A DNA stretch of 64,000 nt from NCBI RefSeq assembly GCF_019428685.1, contig NZ_CP080096.1:1364001-1428000 (forward strand), given 5' to 3'. Of the stretch, positions 17,717 through 27,114 are shown one piece after another (the first letter of the stretch is position 1; each line of letters starts with the position of its first letter). A program made the position numbers and the translations under genes. The DNA is from Paraburkholderia edwinii. GTDB lineage: Bacteria > Pseudomonadota > Gammaproteobacteria > Burkholderiales > Burkholderiaceae. A model generated the notes under the pieces. That model did no database searches and was not told where the DNA came from. It saw only the letters and a list, made by a program, of their open reading frames with translations.

Positions 17717-18697
17717 ATGACACGACCACCACTTGTTGCGCCGCTTACCGTGCCGCCGAAGACCGGACACAAGACGCTGCTCTACTCCGAGCTCGCACTC
17801 GATCTCGACCATCTCGAAGCCGATATTGCCGTGCTCGGCATGCCGTATGGCGCCGCGTATTCGGCGGCCGATTTCACGAACGACCAGACCCGCGCACCGG
17901 CGGCGATTCGTGCGGCGACCGATCGTGTCGTGCGATCGCCGGGCCACTACGACTTCGATATCGACGGTCCGCTGCTGCAGGAGCGCGACGATATCCGCTT
18001 TGTCGACTGCGGTGACGTGATTGCCGACCTCGCGGCGCCCGGCAGCCACTATCAACGCGTCGAGGCCGCGGTGCGCAAGATTCTCGCGGCGGGCGCGCTG
18101 CCGATCGTGATGGGCGGCGACCACGGCATTACGACGCCGGTGCTGCGCGCATTCGATAGCCTCGCGCCGATCACACTCGTGCATGTCGACGCGCATCTCG
18201 ACTGGCGCGACGAAGTGAACGGCGTGCGCGATGGGCTGTCGAGCCCGATTCGCCGTGCCTCCGAGATGGCGCACGTCGATCGCATCGTGCAAATCGGACT
18301 GCGTGCGCAGGGCAGCGGCCGCCCCGAGGAATTGCGTGCGGCCCGTGCATACGGCTCGGAACTCGTGACCGCTTACGAGTTGCATGAAGTGGGGATGGAC
18401 GCCGTGCTCGCGCGAATTCCCGACGGCGGCAACTACTATCTGACGATCGACGCCGACGGTCTCGACCCGTCGGTGATGCCGGCCGTGGCGGGTCCCGCGC
18501 CCGGCGGCGTGACCTTCGTGCAGGCGCGCAAGCTGATTCACGGTCTCGTGAAGAAGGGGCGCGTGGTCGGCATGGATATCGTCGAAATTCAGCCGGAAAA
18601 AGACGTGAACCAGATTTCGTGCATCACCGCGGGCCGGCTGATTCTGAACCTGATCGGCAGCGCGATCCGTGCCGGCTATTTCGACAAAGGGCGTTGA
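17717..18697 (+). CDS. Ureohydrolase (agmatinase/guanidino-acid hydrolase family)
   Basis: A 326-residue binuclear manganese hydrolase that splits a guanidino compound into urea and an amine. All metal ligands are present: His136 (GGDHG), Asp158, His160 and Asp162 (VDAHLD), Asp245 and Asp247 (TIDADGLDP). Agmatine, guanidinobutyrate and guanidinopropionate hydrolases share these motifs, so substrate is not resolved. It lies behind an amino-acid-type importer and in front of a RidA gene, which supports import and hydrolysis of a guanidino acid as nitrogen source. The start at 17717 follows a CTGGAG site. Confidence 0.9.
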   Translation: MTRPPLVAPLTVPPKTGHKTLLYSELALDLDHLEADIAVLGMPYGAAYSAADFTNDQTRAPAAIRAATDRVVRSPGHYDFDIDGPLLQERDDIRFVDCGDVIADLAAPGSHYQRVEAAVRKILAAGALPIVMGGDHGITTPVLRAFDSLAPITLVHVDAHLDWRDEVNGVRDGLSSPIRRASEMAHVDRIVQIGLRAQGSGRPEELRAARAYGSELVTAYELHEVGMDAVLARIPDGGNYYLTIDADGLDPSVMPAVAGPAPGGVTFVQARKLIHGLVKKGRVVGMDIVEIQPEKDVNQISCITAGRLILNLIGSAIRAGYFDKGR

Positions 18698-18700
18698 CTC

Positions 18701-19108
18701 ATGGAACATATCCGCATCCGCCCGTTCAATACGCGCGACACGTATCCCGAGCAACGGCTCGACAATGACCTCGCTCAAGCGGTCGTGGCCGGCAAGATGG
18801 TTTTTCTGCGCGGCCAGATCGGGCAGGATCTCGATACGCGCCAATCGGTCGGTATCGGCGATGCGGCCGCACAGGCCGAGAAGGCGATGTCGAACGTCAA
18901 GATGCTGCTCGAGGAAGCCGGCAGCAAACTCGAGGATATCTGCAAGATTACGATCTATCTGACCGATGTTCGTTATCGCGAAGCCGTGTATCGCGTCGTC
19001 GGCCGCTGGCTCAAGGGCGTGCACGCGGTGTCGACGGGGCTGACCGTGACCGCGCTTGCGCGGCCCGAGTGGGTGGTCGAAATCGATGTGATCGCGGTCA
19101 AGCCTTAG
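18701..19108 (+). CDS. RidA-family (YjgF/YER057c/UK114) protein
   Basis: A 135-residue protein with the RidA core: FLRGQIGQDL near the N-terminus and the middle segment NVKMLLEEAGSKLEDICKI (about 66-84) followed by TIYLTD and a basic position, then RPEWVVEIDVIAV at the end. RidA deaminates reactive enamine/imine intermediates made by PLP enzymes and oxidases. It follows the ureohydrolase by three bases, so it is probably co-transcribed and clears reactive products of the imported compound's amine. The second half departs from canonical RidA, so the exact subfamily is unclear. Confidence 0.85.
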   Translation: MEHIRIRPFNTRDTYPEQRLDNDLAQAVVAGKMVFLRGQIGQDLDTRQSVGIGDAAAQAEKAMSNVKMLLEEAGSKLEDICKITIYLTDVRYREAVYRVVGRWLKGVHAVSTGLTVTALARPEWVVEIDVIAVKP

Positions 19109-19431
19109 GCAAGCGCTGCTTCATCGAATGCACGCCCGAATGCACTTCCTTCACGCACGCTCGAAGGGAACGCTGCACCAAATCATGGCTTGTCCGAATC
19201 ACGTTGGATCACGCGGGATGACGCGAGCGGCTCCGTTCGAGTCGCTCGCGTGCATGGTCGACGCCTGCTGATCGTTGCCCGGTGTGGCTTCACGCTGCCT
19301 TGCGCAAAGCCCGGCACGAAAGCTGCAATCTCCCTGTCTGAACTTGTATCCAAGATTGAACGCAAGATGCGCGCGATCGTCCACGCGGCCGTCCATGCCG
19401 CGGCCAACCACGACAGACAGGAATCCAGACC
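19109..19431. promoter_or_regulatory. Promoter region of the BMP-importer operon
   Basis: No credible gene is seen in these 323 bases. A frame at 19190-19435 has no family resemblance and ends on the operon start. A near-palindrome CTTG-TATC-CAAG at 19343-19354 could be an operator for the GntR regulator encoded at the operon's end. Confidence 0.35.
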
Positions 19432-20529
19432 ATGACCCATCGCCGCGACTTCATCAAACGGATCGGAGCGTTCGCGCTCGGCAGCGCACTGCCGTTCGAC
19501 GCGGCGTTCGCCGCCGGCAATCTGACCGTCGGCGTGATCTATGTCGGCGCGCGCGGCGACTATGGCTATAACCAGGCACAGGCGCAAGCCACTGCGGTAA
19601 TCAGGAAGCTGCCGAACGTCAAGGTAGTCGAAGAAGAAAACGTGCCTGAAACCGTGGCCGTTCAGAAGACGATGGAAGCGATGATCGAGCAGGACGGCGC
19701 GACGCTGATCTTCGCGACGTCGTTCGGTTACTTCGATCCGCATGTGCTGAAGATAGCCGCGAAATATCCGAAGGTGCGCTTCGCGCATTGCGGCGGGCTG
19801 TGGAAGAGCGGCGATCCGGCCAATATCACGAGCTATTTCGGCTACATCGACGAGTGCCAGTATCTGAACGGCGTGGTGGCCGGCCATGCGAGCAAGACGA
19901 AGAAGCTTGGTTTTGTCGCGGCCAAACCGATTCCACAGGTGCTGCGCAATATCAATGCGTTTACGCTCGGCGCGCAATCGGTCGATCCGTCGATCACGAC
20001 GCATGTGATCTTCACCGGTGACTGGTCGATGCCGATCAAGGAGGCCGAGGCCACCAATAGCCTCGTCGATCAGGGGTGCGATGTGATCACCTGCCATGTC
20101 GATGGCCCGAAGGTGGTGGTCGAAACGGCGGAGAAGCGCGGCGCGATGAGCTGCGGCTATCACGCAAGCCAGGCGCCGCTCGCGCCGAAAGGGTATCTGA
20201 CTGGCGCGGAATGGGACTGGGCGACGCCCTTCAGGACCATCGTCGCGTCCGCGCAAAACGGGCAGCCGCAACAGAATCTGATGCGCGGCGGCCTCAAGGA
20301 AGGCTTTGTGAAGATGTCGCCGTACGGCGCGAAGGTCGGCGCCGATGCGCGCGCGAACGCCGACTCGGTGAAGGCGAAGATGGTGGCCGGCGCTTACCCG
20401 ATCTTCAAGGGGCCGATCAAGGACAACAAAGGCGCGAGCGTGATCGCGGCGGGCGTCACGCATCCGCAAACCGATATCGCGCTCGAAAGCATGAACTATC
20501 TCGTCTCGGGTGTCGTGGGGCAGATCTGA
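19432..20529 (+). CDS. BMP-family ABC transporter substrate-binding protein
   Basis: A 365-residue periplasmic binding protein of the BMP/PnrA family (Bmp, Med, nucleoside and related binders). The N-terminus has a twin-arginine pattern HRRDFIKRIG then a hydrophobic stretch ending FDAAFAAG, and the mature protein starts NLTVGVIYVGARGDYGYNQAQ (about 29-49), the family hallmark. No lipobox cysteine is present, so it is soluble. It opens an operon with two permeases, a two-domain ATPase and several amidohydrolases. Purine nucleosides are the known ligands of characterised members, but the neighbouring enzymes suggest a urea-type or amide ligand here. Confidence 0.9.
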   Translation: MTHRRDFIKRIGAFALGSALPFDAAFAAGNLTVGVIYVGARGDYGYNQAQAQATAVIRKLPNVKVVEEENVPETVAVQKTMEAMIEQDGATLIFATSFGYFDPHVLKIAAKYPKVRFAHCGGLWKSGDPANITSYFGYIDECQYLNGVVAGHASKTKKLGFVAAKPIPQVLRNINAFTLGAQSVDPSITTHVIFTGDWSMPIKEAEATNSLVDQGCDVITCHVDGPKVVVETAEKRGAMSCGYHASQAPLAPKGYLTGAEWDWATPFRTIVASAQNGQPQQNLMRGGLKEGFVKMSPYGAKVGADARANADSVKAKMVAGAYPIFKGPIKDNKGASVIAAGVTHPQTDIALESMNYLVSGVVGQI

Positions 20530-20572
20530 TCGTCGCGGCCGTTGCATTCAACGTCCCACGCAAGGAGTGACG

Positions 20573-21715
20573 ATGCGTTCCGATGTTTCAACCAGTGTGA
20601 GCGCGCACGGCAGCGGCGCAAGGCTCATGCTCGGCATGCTGCCGGGTGTGCCGACGTTGTGCGCGGTTGGGTGCACGCTGCTGCTGTTTTCGCTGTTCCT
20701 GCTCGTGCAGGGGCAGCCGGCCGCGCAAGCGCTAGGGCTGATCGGCGAGGGCGCGTTCGGCTCGTGGTTCGCATGGCAGAACACGCTGCTGCGGGCCGCG
20801 CCGCTCATGCTCACTGCGCTGTGCGTGGCATTGCCGGCGCAGGTGGGGCTGATCGTGATCGGCGGCGAAGGCGCGCTGGCGCTTGGCGGCCTCGCGGCGG
20901 CAGTCGCCGCGCAGGCCGTGCCGCATGGGTTGCCGTGGTTCGTCGCGCTGCCCCTGGTGGCCGTGGCCGGCATGGCCGCCGGCGGGGTCTGGATCGGCGC
21001 GGTAGGCGCGCTGCGCCAGTGGCGGGGCGTCAACGAGACAATCAGCAGCCTTCTGATGTCGTACATCGCGATCGCGCTGTTCAAACAACTGGTCGAAGGA
21101 CCGCTGCGCGATCCGGCAAGCCTGAACAAGCCTTCGACGCCGCCGCTGCCCGATGCTCTCGCGATCGGCTCGATGCCCGGCCTCGATGTGCATTGGGGGC
21201 TGTTCTGGGGTGTGCTCGCGTGCATTGCGGCCTGGATCTTCGTGCGCCATAGCACGCACGGTTTCGCCATGCGCGTCGCCGGCGGCAACTTTCGCGCGGC
21301 GCGGCTCGTCGGCTTGCCCGTGAACCGGCTTGCGTTTGCTGCCTGTGTGATGGGTGGCGCGGCCGCGGGCCTCGCCGGGATGTTCGAGGTCGCGGCGGTG
21401 CAGGGCAGCGCAAACGCATCGCTGCTCGCGGGCTACGGCTACGCGGGTATTCTCGTCGCCTTTGCCGCACGGCAGAATCCGCTCGCGATCGTGCTGTGCG
21501 CCGTGCTCGTAGGCGGGATCGAAGCGAGCGGCAGTTTGCTGCAGCGCCGTCTCGGTCTGCCCGATGCGACCACGCTCTTTCTGCAAGGTCTGCTGTTCGC
21601 CAATCTGCTCGCCTGGGAGGCCTTCGGGGTGCGCCTCGCGGCGTGGCGCACGAAACTGCAAGCGGCCGCGCGTGCCGGCGAAGCGGGTGTGCAAATGGAG
21701 CGTACTCATGCCTGA
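20573..21715 (+). CDS. BMP-type ABC transporter permease 1
   Basis: A 380-residue membrane protein of the branched-chain/nucleoside permease superfamily (BPD_transp_2 type), with about nine hydrophobic helices and the IVIGGEGALALGGLAAAVAA motif region near residues 97-116. It pairs with the smaller permease that follows with an eight-base overlap. The start at 20573 has AAGGAG upstream. Together they form the membrane channel of the importer. Confidence 0.88.
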   Translation: MRSDVSTSVSAHGSGARLMLGMLPGVPTLCAVGCTLLLFSLFLLVQGQPAAQALGLIGEGAFGSWFAWQNTLLRAAPLMLTALCVALPAQVGLIVIGGEGALALGGLAAAVAAQAVPHGLPWFVALPLVAVAGMAAGGVWIGAVGALRQWRGVNETISSLLMSYIAIALFKQLVEGPLRDPASLNKPSTPPLPDALAIGSMPGLDVHWGLFWGVLACIAAWIFVRHSTHGFAMRVAGGNFRAARLVGLPVNRLAFAACVMGGAAAGLAGMFEVAAVQGSANASLLAGYGYAGILVAFAARQNPLAIVLCAVLVGGIEASGSLLQRRLGLPDATTLFLQGLLFANLLAWEAFGVRLAAWRTKLQAAARAGEAGVQMERTHA

Positions 21716-22634
21716 TCCGCATTCGACCTTTGCCGTGCTCGCCCTGTCGCTTATTGCGGGCGCGATCCGCGTCAGCACGCCGTATCTGTTCGTCAGTCTC
21801 GGCGAATGCCTGACCGAGAAGGGCGGCCGTGTGAATCTCGGTCTGGAAGGCATTCTGGTATCGGGTGCGATGACCGGTTACGCCGCGTCGTTTCTGTCCG
21901 GTTCGCCGTGGGCCGGCGTGCTCGCCGCCGGCGGCGCGGGGCTGTTGCTCGGCTGCCTGCACGGCCTCGTCTGTTCCTTGCCGCGCGTGTCGGATATCGC
22001 TTTCGGCATCGCATTGATGCTGATCGGAACCGGCCTTGCGTTCTATCTCGGCAAGCCCTTTATCGAGCCGCAGGCACCGATGCTCGCGTCGCTGCATCTC
22101 GGCGACGCGTTCGCATCGCCTCAGGTGCGCGAGGCCTTGCACGTGAATCCGCTGTTTGCGATCGGCGTCGTGCTCGCCTTCGCCTTGCAATGGGGCTTGC
22201 GCCATACGCGCTGGGGCGTGGTGCTGCGCCTCGTCGGCGAAAACGCGGAGAGCGCGCGTGCGATGGGCTATCCGATTACGCGCGTGCGCGTTGCGGCGAC
22301 CGCGGTCGGCGGCATGTTCGCGGGCGTCGGCGGTGCGTATCTGTCGCTCGTCTATCCGGGCAGCTGGAACGAAGGTCTGTCGAGCGGGCAGGGATTGATG
22401 GCGGTGGCCCTCGTGATTTTTGCGCGCTGGAGACCGCTGGCGTGCCTGTGGGCCGCGCTGCTGTTCGGCGCTGCGGGCGCGCTCGGGCCCGCGCTGCAGG
22501 CGGTCGGTGTGACGAGCGGCTACTACCTCTTCAATGCCGCGCCTTATCTGCTGACGCTCGTCATCATGATCGTCAATTGCAGGCCCGATCGCACGCTCGC
22601 CGGCGCGCCGGGCGAACTGAGCCTGACGCGATAG
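21708..22634 (+). CDS. BMP-type ABC transporter permease 2
   Basis: A 308-residue membrane protein, second permease of the importer, with the family motif [17 protein letters not shown] (about 41-57) and a long helical core. The gene overlaps the upstream permease and is followed by the cysteine hydrolase gene before the ATPase gene, which shows that the hydrolase was inserted inside the transporter set. Confidence 0.88.
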   Translation: MPDPHSTFAVLALSLIAGAIRVSTPYLFVSLGECLTEKGGRVNLGLEGILVSGAMTGYAASFLSGSPWAGVLAAGGAGLLLGCLHGLVCSLPRVSDIAFGIALMLIGTGLAFYLGKPFIEPQAPMLASLHLGDAFASPQVREALHVNPLFAIGVVLAFALQWGLRHTRWGVVLRLVGENAESARAMGYPITRVRVAATAVGGMFAGVGGAYLSLVYPGSWNEGLSSGQGLMAVALVIFARWRPLACLWAALLFGAAGALGPALQAVGVTSGYYLFNAAPYLLTLVIMIVNCRPDRTLAGAPGELSLTR

Positions 22635-22687
22635 CGCGCCAATGCGTTGCGCGCCGATTGCCATACCACCCGCAAGAGAGTTCGACC

Positions 22688-23380
22688 ATGACACGTTTCA
22701 TCGAAGCCCGTCCCTATCCGTGGCCTTACGACGGCGCGCTGCGCGCCGATAACACCGCGCTCGTGATCATCGACATGCAGACGGATTTTTGCGGCATCGG
22801 CGGCTATGTCGACAAGATGGGCTACGACCTGTCGCTCACGCGCGCGCCGATCGCGCCGATCAGGTCTGTGCTTCGGCTGATGCGCGAACTCGGCTTCACG
22901 ATCATCCACACGCGCGAAGGGCATCGCCCCGATCTGTCGGACCTGCCCGCGAACAAGCGCTGGCGCAGCCGCCGGGCGGGCACGAACGGCATCGGTATCG
23001 GCGACGATGGGCCATGCGGACGCATTCTCGTGCGCGGCGAACCCGGCTGGGAAATCATCGACGAACTTGCGCCGCTGCCGGGCGAAATTGTCATCGACAA
23101 GCCCGGCAAGGGCTCCTTCTGCGCGACCGATCTCGAACTGATTCTGCGCACGCGCGGCATTGCGAATCTTGTGCTGACCGGCATTACGACCGACGTTTGC
23201 GTGCATACGACGATGCGCGAGGCGAACGATCGCGGCTTCGAATGCATGGTGCTCGCCGATTGTTGCGGCGCGACCGATGCGGGCAATCACGACGCGGCGC
23301 TGAACATGATCCTGATGCAGGGCGGTGTGTTCGGCACGGTCTCGGATTCATCGGCGTTGCTTGCGGCGCTCGGGAGCTGA
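22688..23380 (+). CDS. Isochorismatase-family cysteine hydrolase, probable biuret amidohydrolase
   Basis: A 230-residue hydrolase with the family triad Asp29 (VIIDMQTDF), Lys138 (IDKPGKG) and Cys171 ([15 protein letters not shown]). The N-terminus ([17 protein letters not shown]), the [11 protein letters not shown] segment and the region around the triad closely match my recollection of the characterised Rhizobium biuret hydrolase BiuH, with Asp, Lys and Cys at the equivalent positions. BiuH splits biuret into allophanate and ammonia. I did not run an alignment, so the identity is an inference. It sits between the second permease and the ATPase gene of a BMP-type importer, so import and hydrolysis of the same compound is likely. 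No allophanate hydrolase is encoded in the window. Confidence 0.7.
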   Translation: MTRFIEARPYPWPYDGALRADNTALVIIDMQTDFCGIGGYVDKMGYDLSLTRAPIAPIRSVLRLMRELGFTIIHTREGHRPDLSDLPANKRWRSRRAGTNGIGIGDDGPCGRILVRGEPGWEIIDELAPLPGEIVIDKPGKGSFCATDLELILRTRGIANLVLTGITTDVCVHTTMREANDRGFECMVLADCCGATDAGNHDAALNMILMQGGVFGTVSDSSALLAALGS

Positions 23381-23382
23381 TC

Positions 23383-24990
23383 ATGTCGACGGCTGCGCGC
23401 GCACTCGGTATCGAAGTGCTGAACGCGACGAAGCGGTTCGGCGCCTTCCGCGCGCTCGACGGCGTATCGCTGAAGGTGCGGCCCGGCACGATCCACGCGC
23501 TGCTTGGCGAGAACGGCGCGGGCAAGAGCACGCTCGTCAAGGGACTGGTCGGTTATGGCGTGCTCGACGACGGCGAGATTCTCGCGGACGACCGTCAGGT
23601 GCACATTGCGTCGCCGCGCGACGCGCGGGCGCTCGGTATCGGCATGGTGTATCAGCATTTCACGCTTGCCGCGGGGCTATCGGTCGAGGAGAATCTGCTG
23701 CTTGCGCGTGGGCGCGTGCCGTGGCGCATCGACTGGGCCGCGGAGCGCGCGGCGCTCCAGACGTTTCTGCGCGGCATGCCGTTCCGTTTGCGGCTCGACG
23801 CGTCCGTTGCAGGGCTCGCGGCTGGCGAAAAGCAGAAGCTCGAAATATTGAAGCAGCTCTATCTGCGCCAGCGCTTCCTGATTCTCGACGAACCGACTTC
23901 CGTGCTGACGCCGCAGGAGGCCGACGAGGTGCTCGGTCTGATGCGCGAACTGACCGCACGCGGCGAATTGACTGTGCTGATGATCACGCACAAGTTTCGC
24001 GAAGTGGATGCCTATGCGAACGACGTGACGGTGCTGCGCAAGGGACGCTGGGTCGGCACGAGCGCGGTGCGCGATACCGATCGCGACCGGCTGGCCGCGT
24101 GGATGATGGGCGAGGAGCGCGCGGGCGATCCGCGCGCGGCTGCGGAGCTGAATGCGCGTCGGCTGCCGCGCCGCGCCGTGGCGGCGGACGCGCCGCTCCA
24201 GCTCGAACTGCGTGAGCTGAGCGTGGGCGACGATCGCGGCCATCGCGCGGTGCGCGAGGTGTCGATTGCGGTACGCGCGGGCGAGATTCTCGGCATTGCG
24301 GGCGTGTCGGGCAACGGCCAGAAGGAACTGATCGAGGCGCTCGTCGGGCAGCGCCGCGCTGAAGCAGGCGATATGCGCGTAAAAGGTGAGCCATATCGCG
24401 CCACGCGCGAAGCGATGACGCGCCTGCGTGTGTTCGCGCTGCCGGAAGAGCCGTTGCGCAATGCGTGCGTGGCGGGCATGAGCGTCGCCGAGAATCTCGC
24501 GTTGCGCGAGTTCGACCGGGCGCCGTTCAAGCGCGCCGGCTGGCGGCTCGACCGCCGCGCGCTGCGGGCGCGTGCGCAGAAACTGATCGCCGAATTCAAT
24601 GTGCGGCCGCCGGCGCCCGAGCGCGCAATCGGCACCTTGTCGGGCGGTAACGTGCAACGCGCAGTGCTCGCGCGCGAGTTCGGCCAGCCGGTCGACGTGC
24701 TGATCGTGGCGAACCCGGTTTTCGGCCTCGATTTCGCATCGGTCGCCGATATTCACGCGCGCATTCTGACCGCGCGCGATGCGGGGGCGGCGGTATTGCT
24801 CGTCAGCGAAGATCTCGACGAACTGCTCGAGCTCGCGGACCGCATCGCGGTGATGGCCGATGGCCGTATCGTGTTCGAAACGGCCGCGGAACAGGCCGAC
24901 AGGGTGTTGCTCGGCCGTCATATGGCGGGGCACGTCGACGCGAGCGAACAACACAGGAAAGTGACGGCTCCCGTGCATGCGGGTATCTGA
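23383..24990 (+). CDS. BMP-type ABC transporter ATP-binding protein (two ABC domains)
   Basis: A 535-residue protein with two fused ATPase domains like sugar and nucleoside importers. Domain 1: Walker A GENGAGKST, signature AAGEKQKLEIL and Walker B LILDEPTSVLT. Domain 2 (from about 260): Walker A degenerate (GVSGNGQKE), signature LSGGNVQRAVLAREF, Walker B LIVANPVFGLD. The degenerate second site is normal for this subfamily. The gene starts two bases after the cysteine hydrolase stop, so they are coupled. Confidence 0.9.
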   Translation: MSTAARALGIEVLNATKRFGAFRALDGVSLKVRPGTIHALLGENGAGKSTLVKGLVGYGVLDDGEILADDRQVHIASPRDARALGIGMVYQHFTLAAGLSVEENLLLARGRVPWRIDWAAERAALQTFLRGMPFRLRLDASVAGLAAGEKQKLEILKQLYLRQRFLILDEPTSVLTPQEADEVLGLMRELTARGELTVLMITHKFREVDAYANDVTVLRKGRWVGTSAVRDTDRDRLAAWMMGEERAGDPRAAAELNARRLPRRAVAADAPLQLELRELSVGDDRGHRAVREVSIAVRAGEILGIAGVSGNGQKELIEALVGQRRAEAGDMRVKGEPYRATREAMTRLRVFALPEEPLRNACVAGMSVAENLALREFDRAPFKRAGWRLDRRALRARAQKLIAEFNVRPPAPERAIGTLSGGNVQRAVLAREFGQPVDVLIVANPVFGLDFASVADIHARILTARDAGAAVLLVSEDLDELLELADRIAVMADGRIVFETAAEQADRVLLGRHMAGHVDASEQHRKVTAPVHAGI

Positions 24991-25009
24991 CAAAGGAGAG
25001 AGGACAGCA

Positions 25010-26020
25010 ATGAGTTCAAGCGGATTGGGCGGATTGAACAGGTCACCGAATGGAATTGTGGTTGGCCTCGTGCAGTTGCAGAACCCCGATGTCGAGACGC
25101 CGGCGCAACTCGCGGCGCAAACGCAGCGGATTGTCGAACTGGTGGGCAAGGCACGGCGCAACAACCCGGCGATGGATCTCGTGGTGTTTCCCGAATACGC
25201 GCTGCACGGGCTGTCGATGCGCACCGACGACGCGATCATGTGCAGCCTCGACGGCCCTGAAGTGGCGGCATTCAAGGCTGCCTGTATCGAGCATCGCATC
25301 TGGGGCTGCTTTTCGATCATGGAGCGCAATCCGGGCGGGAATCCGTATAACAGCGGTATCGTGATCGATAGCGAGGGTGCCGTGCAGCTCTACTATCGAA
25401 AGCTGCATCCATGGGTGCCCGTCGAGCCCTGGGAACCCGGCGATCTCGGCGTGCCGGTCTGCAAGGGGCCGAACGGCGCGATGCTGTCGCTGATCATTTG
25501 CCACGATGGGATGTTTCCCGAAATGGCGCGCGAAGCCGCATACAAAGGCGCGGAAATCATCCTGCGCACGGCTGGCTACACGGCGCCGATCCGTCATGCA
25601 TGGCGCGTGACGAACCAGGCCAATGCATTCCAGAATCTCGCGCAGACGGCGAGCGTGTGTTTGTGCGGCAGCGACGGCACCTTCGATTCGATGGGCGAAG
25701 GCATGTTCTGCGATTTCGACGGCACCGTGATGGTCGACGGCAGCCACCGTCCCGACGAGATCATCACCTGCGAAATGCGGCCCGATCTTATACGCGAGGC
25801 ACGCGTTCACTGGGGCGTGGAAAACAACATCTATCAGCTCGGCCATCGCGGCTACGTTGCGGTGAAGGGCGGGGCGCGCGATTGTCCCTATACGTTCATG
25901 CAGGATCTCGTGCGCGGCGAATACCGGTTACCGTGGGAGCAGGACGTGCGCGTCACGGACGGCACGTCGTGCGGTTTTCCGGCGCCCGAGCGGCATTACC
26001 GCAACGGATCGCGAGGCTGA
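25010..26020 (+). CDS. amiF: Formamidase
   Basis: A 336-residue nitrilase-superfamily amidase whose N-terminus (SGLGGLNRSPNGIVVGLVQLQ region) and C-terminus (VTDGTSCGFPAPERHY) match AmiF formamidases closely. The catalytic triad is visible: Glu62 (VVFPEYALHG), Lys131 (YYRKLHPW) and Cys164 (IICHDGMFPEMARE). AmiF hydrolyses formamide to formate and ammonia. A strong AAAGGAGAG site precedes the ATG at 25010. It is part of the importer operon, 19 bases after the ATPase gene, so it is co-expressed with the cysteine hydrolases. Formamide could be the end product of the pathway, or AmiF may act on a related short amide. Confidence 0.9.
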   Translation: MSSSGLGGLNRSPNGIVVGLVQLQNPDVETPAQLAAQTQRIVELVGKARRNNPAMDLVVFPEYALHGLSMRTDDAIMCSLDGPEVAAFKAACIEHRIWGCFSIMERNPGGNPYNSGIVIDSEGAVQLYYRKLHPWVPVEPWEPGDLGVPVCKGPNGAMLSLIICHDGMFPEMAREAAYKGAEIILRTAGYTAPIRHAWRVTNQANAFQNLAQTASVCLCGSDGTFDSMGEGMFCDFDGTVMVDGSHRPDEIITCEMRPDLIREARVHWGVENNIYQLGHRGYVAVKGGARDCPYTFMQDLVRGEYRLPWEQDVRVTDGTSCGFPAPERHYRNGSRG

Positions 26021-26023
26021 GCG

Positions 26024-26683
26024 ATGCAAACCGTGAGCGGCGCGCAACCGTTTCCATTTCATTTCGATTCGCGCCACACCGCGCTGGTTGTGATCGACAT
26101 GCAGCGCGACTTTATCGAGCCGGGCGGTTTCGGCGAGGCGCTCGGCAACGACGTGTCGCTGCTCGCCGCGATTGTGCCGACGGTCGCGGTGTTGCTCGAG
26201 CATGCGCGTGCAGAGGGCTGGCTCGTCGTGCACACGCGCGAGTCGCACGCGGCGGATTTGTCCGATTGTCCGCCGGCCAAGCGTGCGCGCGGCAAACCGC
26301 TTGCCCGCATCGGAGATCAGGGGCCGATGGGCCGCATCCTCGTGCGTGGAGAGCCGGGCAACGCGATCGTCGATGCGCTCGCGCCGGCCGCCGGCGAGAT
26401 CGTGATCGACAAGCCGGGTAAAGGCGCGTTTTACGCGACACGTCTGGCGGAGGAACTGGCGCTGCGTTCGATCACACACCTGATCTTCGCCGGTGTGACG
26501 ACCGAAGTCTGCGTGCAGACGACGATGCGCGAAGCGAACGACCGCGGCTACGAATGCCTGCTGATCGAAGATGCGACGGCGAGCTACATTCCGGCGTTCA
26601 GGGACGCGACGCTTGCGATGGTGCGTTCGCAGGGAGCGATCGTCGGCTGGACAGCGACGTTGGCGAGCTTGATGGAGGCATGA
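26024..26683 (+). CDS. Second isochorismatase-family cysteine hydrolase
   Basis: A 219-residue paralogue of the hydrolase at 22688, with triad Asp25 (VVIDMQRDF), Lys130 (IDKPGKG) and Cys163 ([20 protein letters not shown]). It keeps the same PGKG and MREANDRG blocks but has a different N-terminus ([15 protein letters not shown]) and lacks the aromatic PYPWPY block. A triuret hydrolase of this fold (TrtA) is reported to act upstream of biuret hydrolase; given the neighbouring BiuH-like gene, TrtA-type activity is one possibility, inferred from context only. A ureide or N-carbamoyl amide is equally open. It starts four bases after the formamidase stop. Confidence 0.75.
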   Translation: MQTVSGAQPFPFHFDSRHTALVVIDMQRDFIEPGGFGEALGNDVSLLAAIVPTVAVLLEHARAEGWLVVHTRESHAADLSDCPPAKRARGKPLARIGDQGPMGRILVRGEPGNAIVDALAPAAGEIVIDKPGKGAFYATRLAEELALRSITHLIFAGVTTEVCVQTTMREANDRGYECLLIEDATASYIPAFRDATLAMVRSQGAIVGWTATLASLMEA

Positions 26684-26685
26684 GG

Positions 26686-27096
26686 ATGGCGGTTTCGATG
26701 AGCGAGTTAAATCGTCCGGACGTGGTTGCGCAGGTTACGGCGGCGTTCGATGCCTATGAGCGTGCATTGGTCGACAACGATATCGCGACCATGAACGCGT
26801 TGTTCTGGAGTACGCCTCAAACCGTGCGCTACGGCATTGCCGAGGTGCAGCACGGCGGCGAAGCGATCCAGCGCTGGCGGGAGACATGTGAGCCCGTGCC
26901 GCGCTCCCGACGCCTTCATCGCACGGTCGTGACAACGTACGGCAACGATCACGCGACGGTGAGCACGGAATTCACCAGCGACGCGACGCCGCTGCTCGGG
27001 CGGCAGATGCAGACATGGGTGCGGTTCGACACGGGCGGCGCGTTCGGCGGCTGGACCATCGTCGCCGCCCATGTCAGCCTGATCGATGTGCATTGA
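26686..27096 (+). CDS. AtzH/HpxZ-like protein (DUF3225, SnoaL-like fold)
   Basis: A 136-residue protein with a cystatin/SnoaL-type pattern: N-terminal helix RPDVVAQVTAAFDAYERALV (about 9-28), a strand-rich middle and the closing WTIVAAHVSLID. It resembles AtzH, the stabilising subunit associated with the 1-carboxybiuret hydrolase AtzE, and HpxZ of oxalurate catabolism. It overlaps the second hydrolase gene in the sense that the previous stop codon is at 26681-26683; ATG at 26686 is chosen because GGAGG lies seven bases before it, although an ATG at 26680 (ATGA overlap) also exists. The usual AtzE or AtzG partners are not in the window. Confidence 0.7.
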   Translation: MAVSMSELNRPDVVAQVTAAFDAYERALVDNDIATMNALFWSTPQTVRYGIAEVQHGGEAIQRWRETCEPVPRSRRLHRTVVTTYGNDHATVSTEFTSDATPLLGRQMQTWVRFDTGGAFGGWTIVAAHVSLIDVH

Positions 27097-27114
27097 CGCG
27101 ATGCGGTCCGGCTT

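Noticed and set aside
16925..19024. 699-codon minus-strand ORF
   Set aside because: It lies exactly over the permease-ureohydrolase-RidA genes and has the low-complexity Arg/His/Ala composition of an antisense GC-rich frame.
19190..19435. 81-codon ORF before the BMP operon
   Set aside because: No recognisable domain, ends on the start region of the real gene, and codon use is not gene-like.
23677..25329. 550-codon minus-strand ORF
   Set aside because: Antisense to the BMP ATPase and amiF genes, with no domain resemblance.
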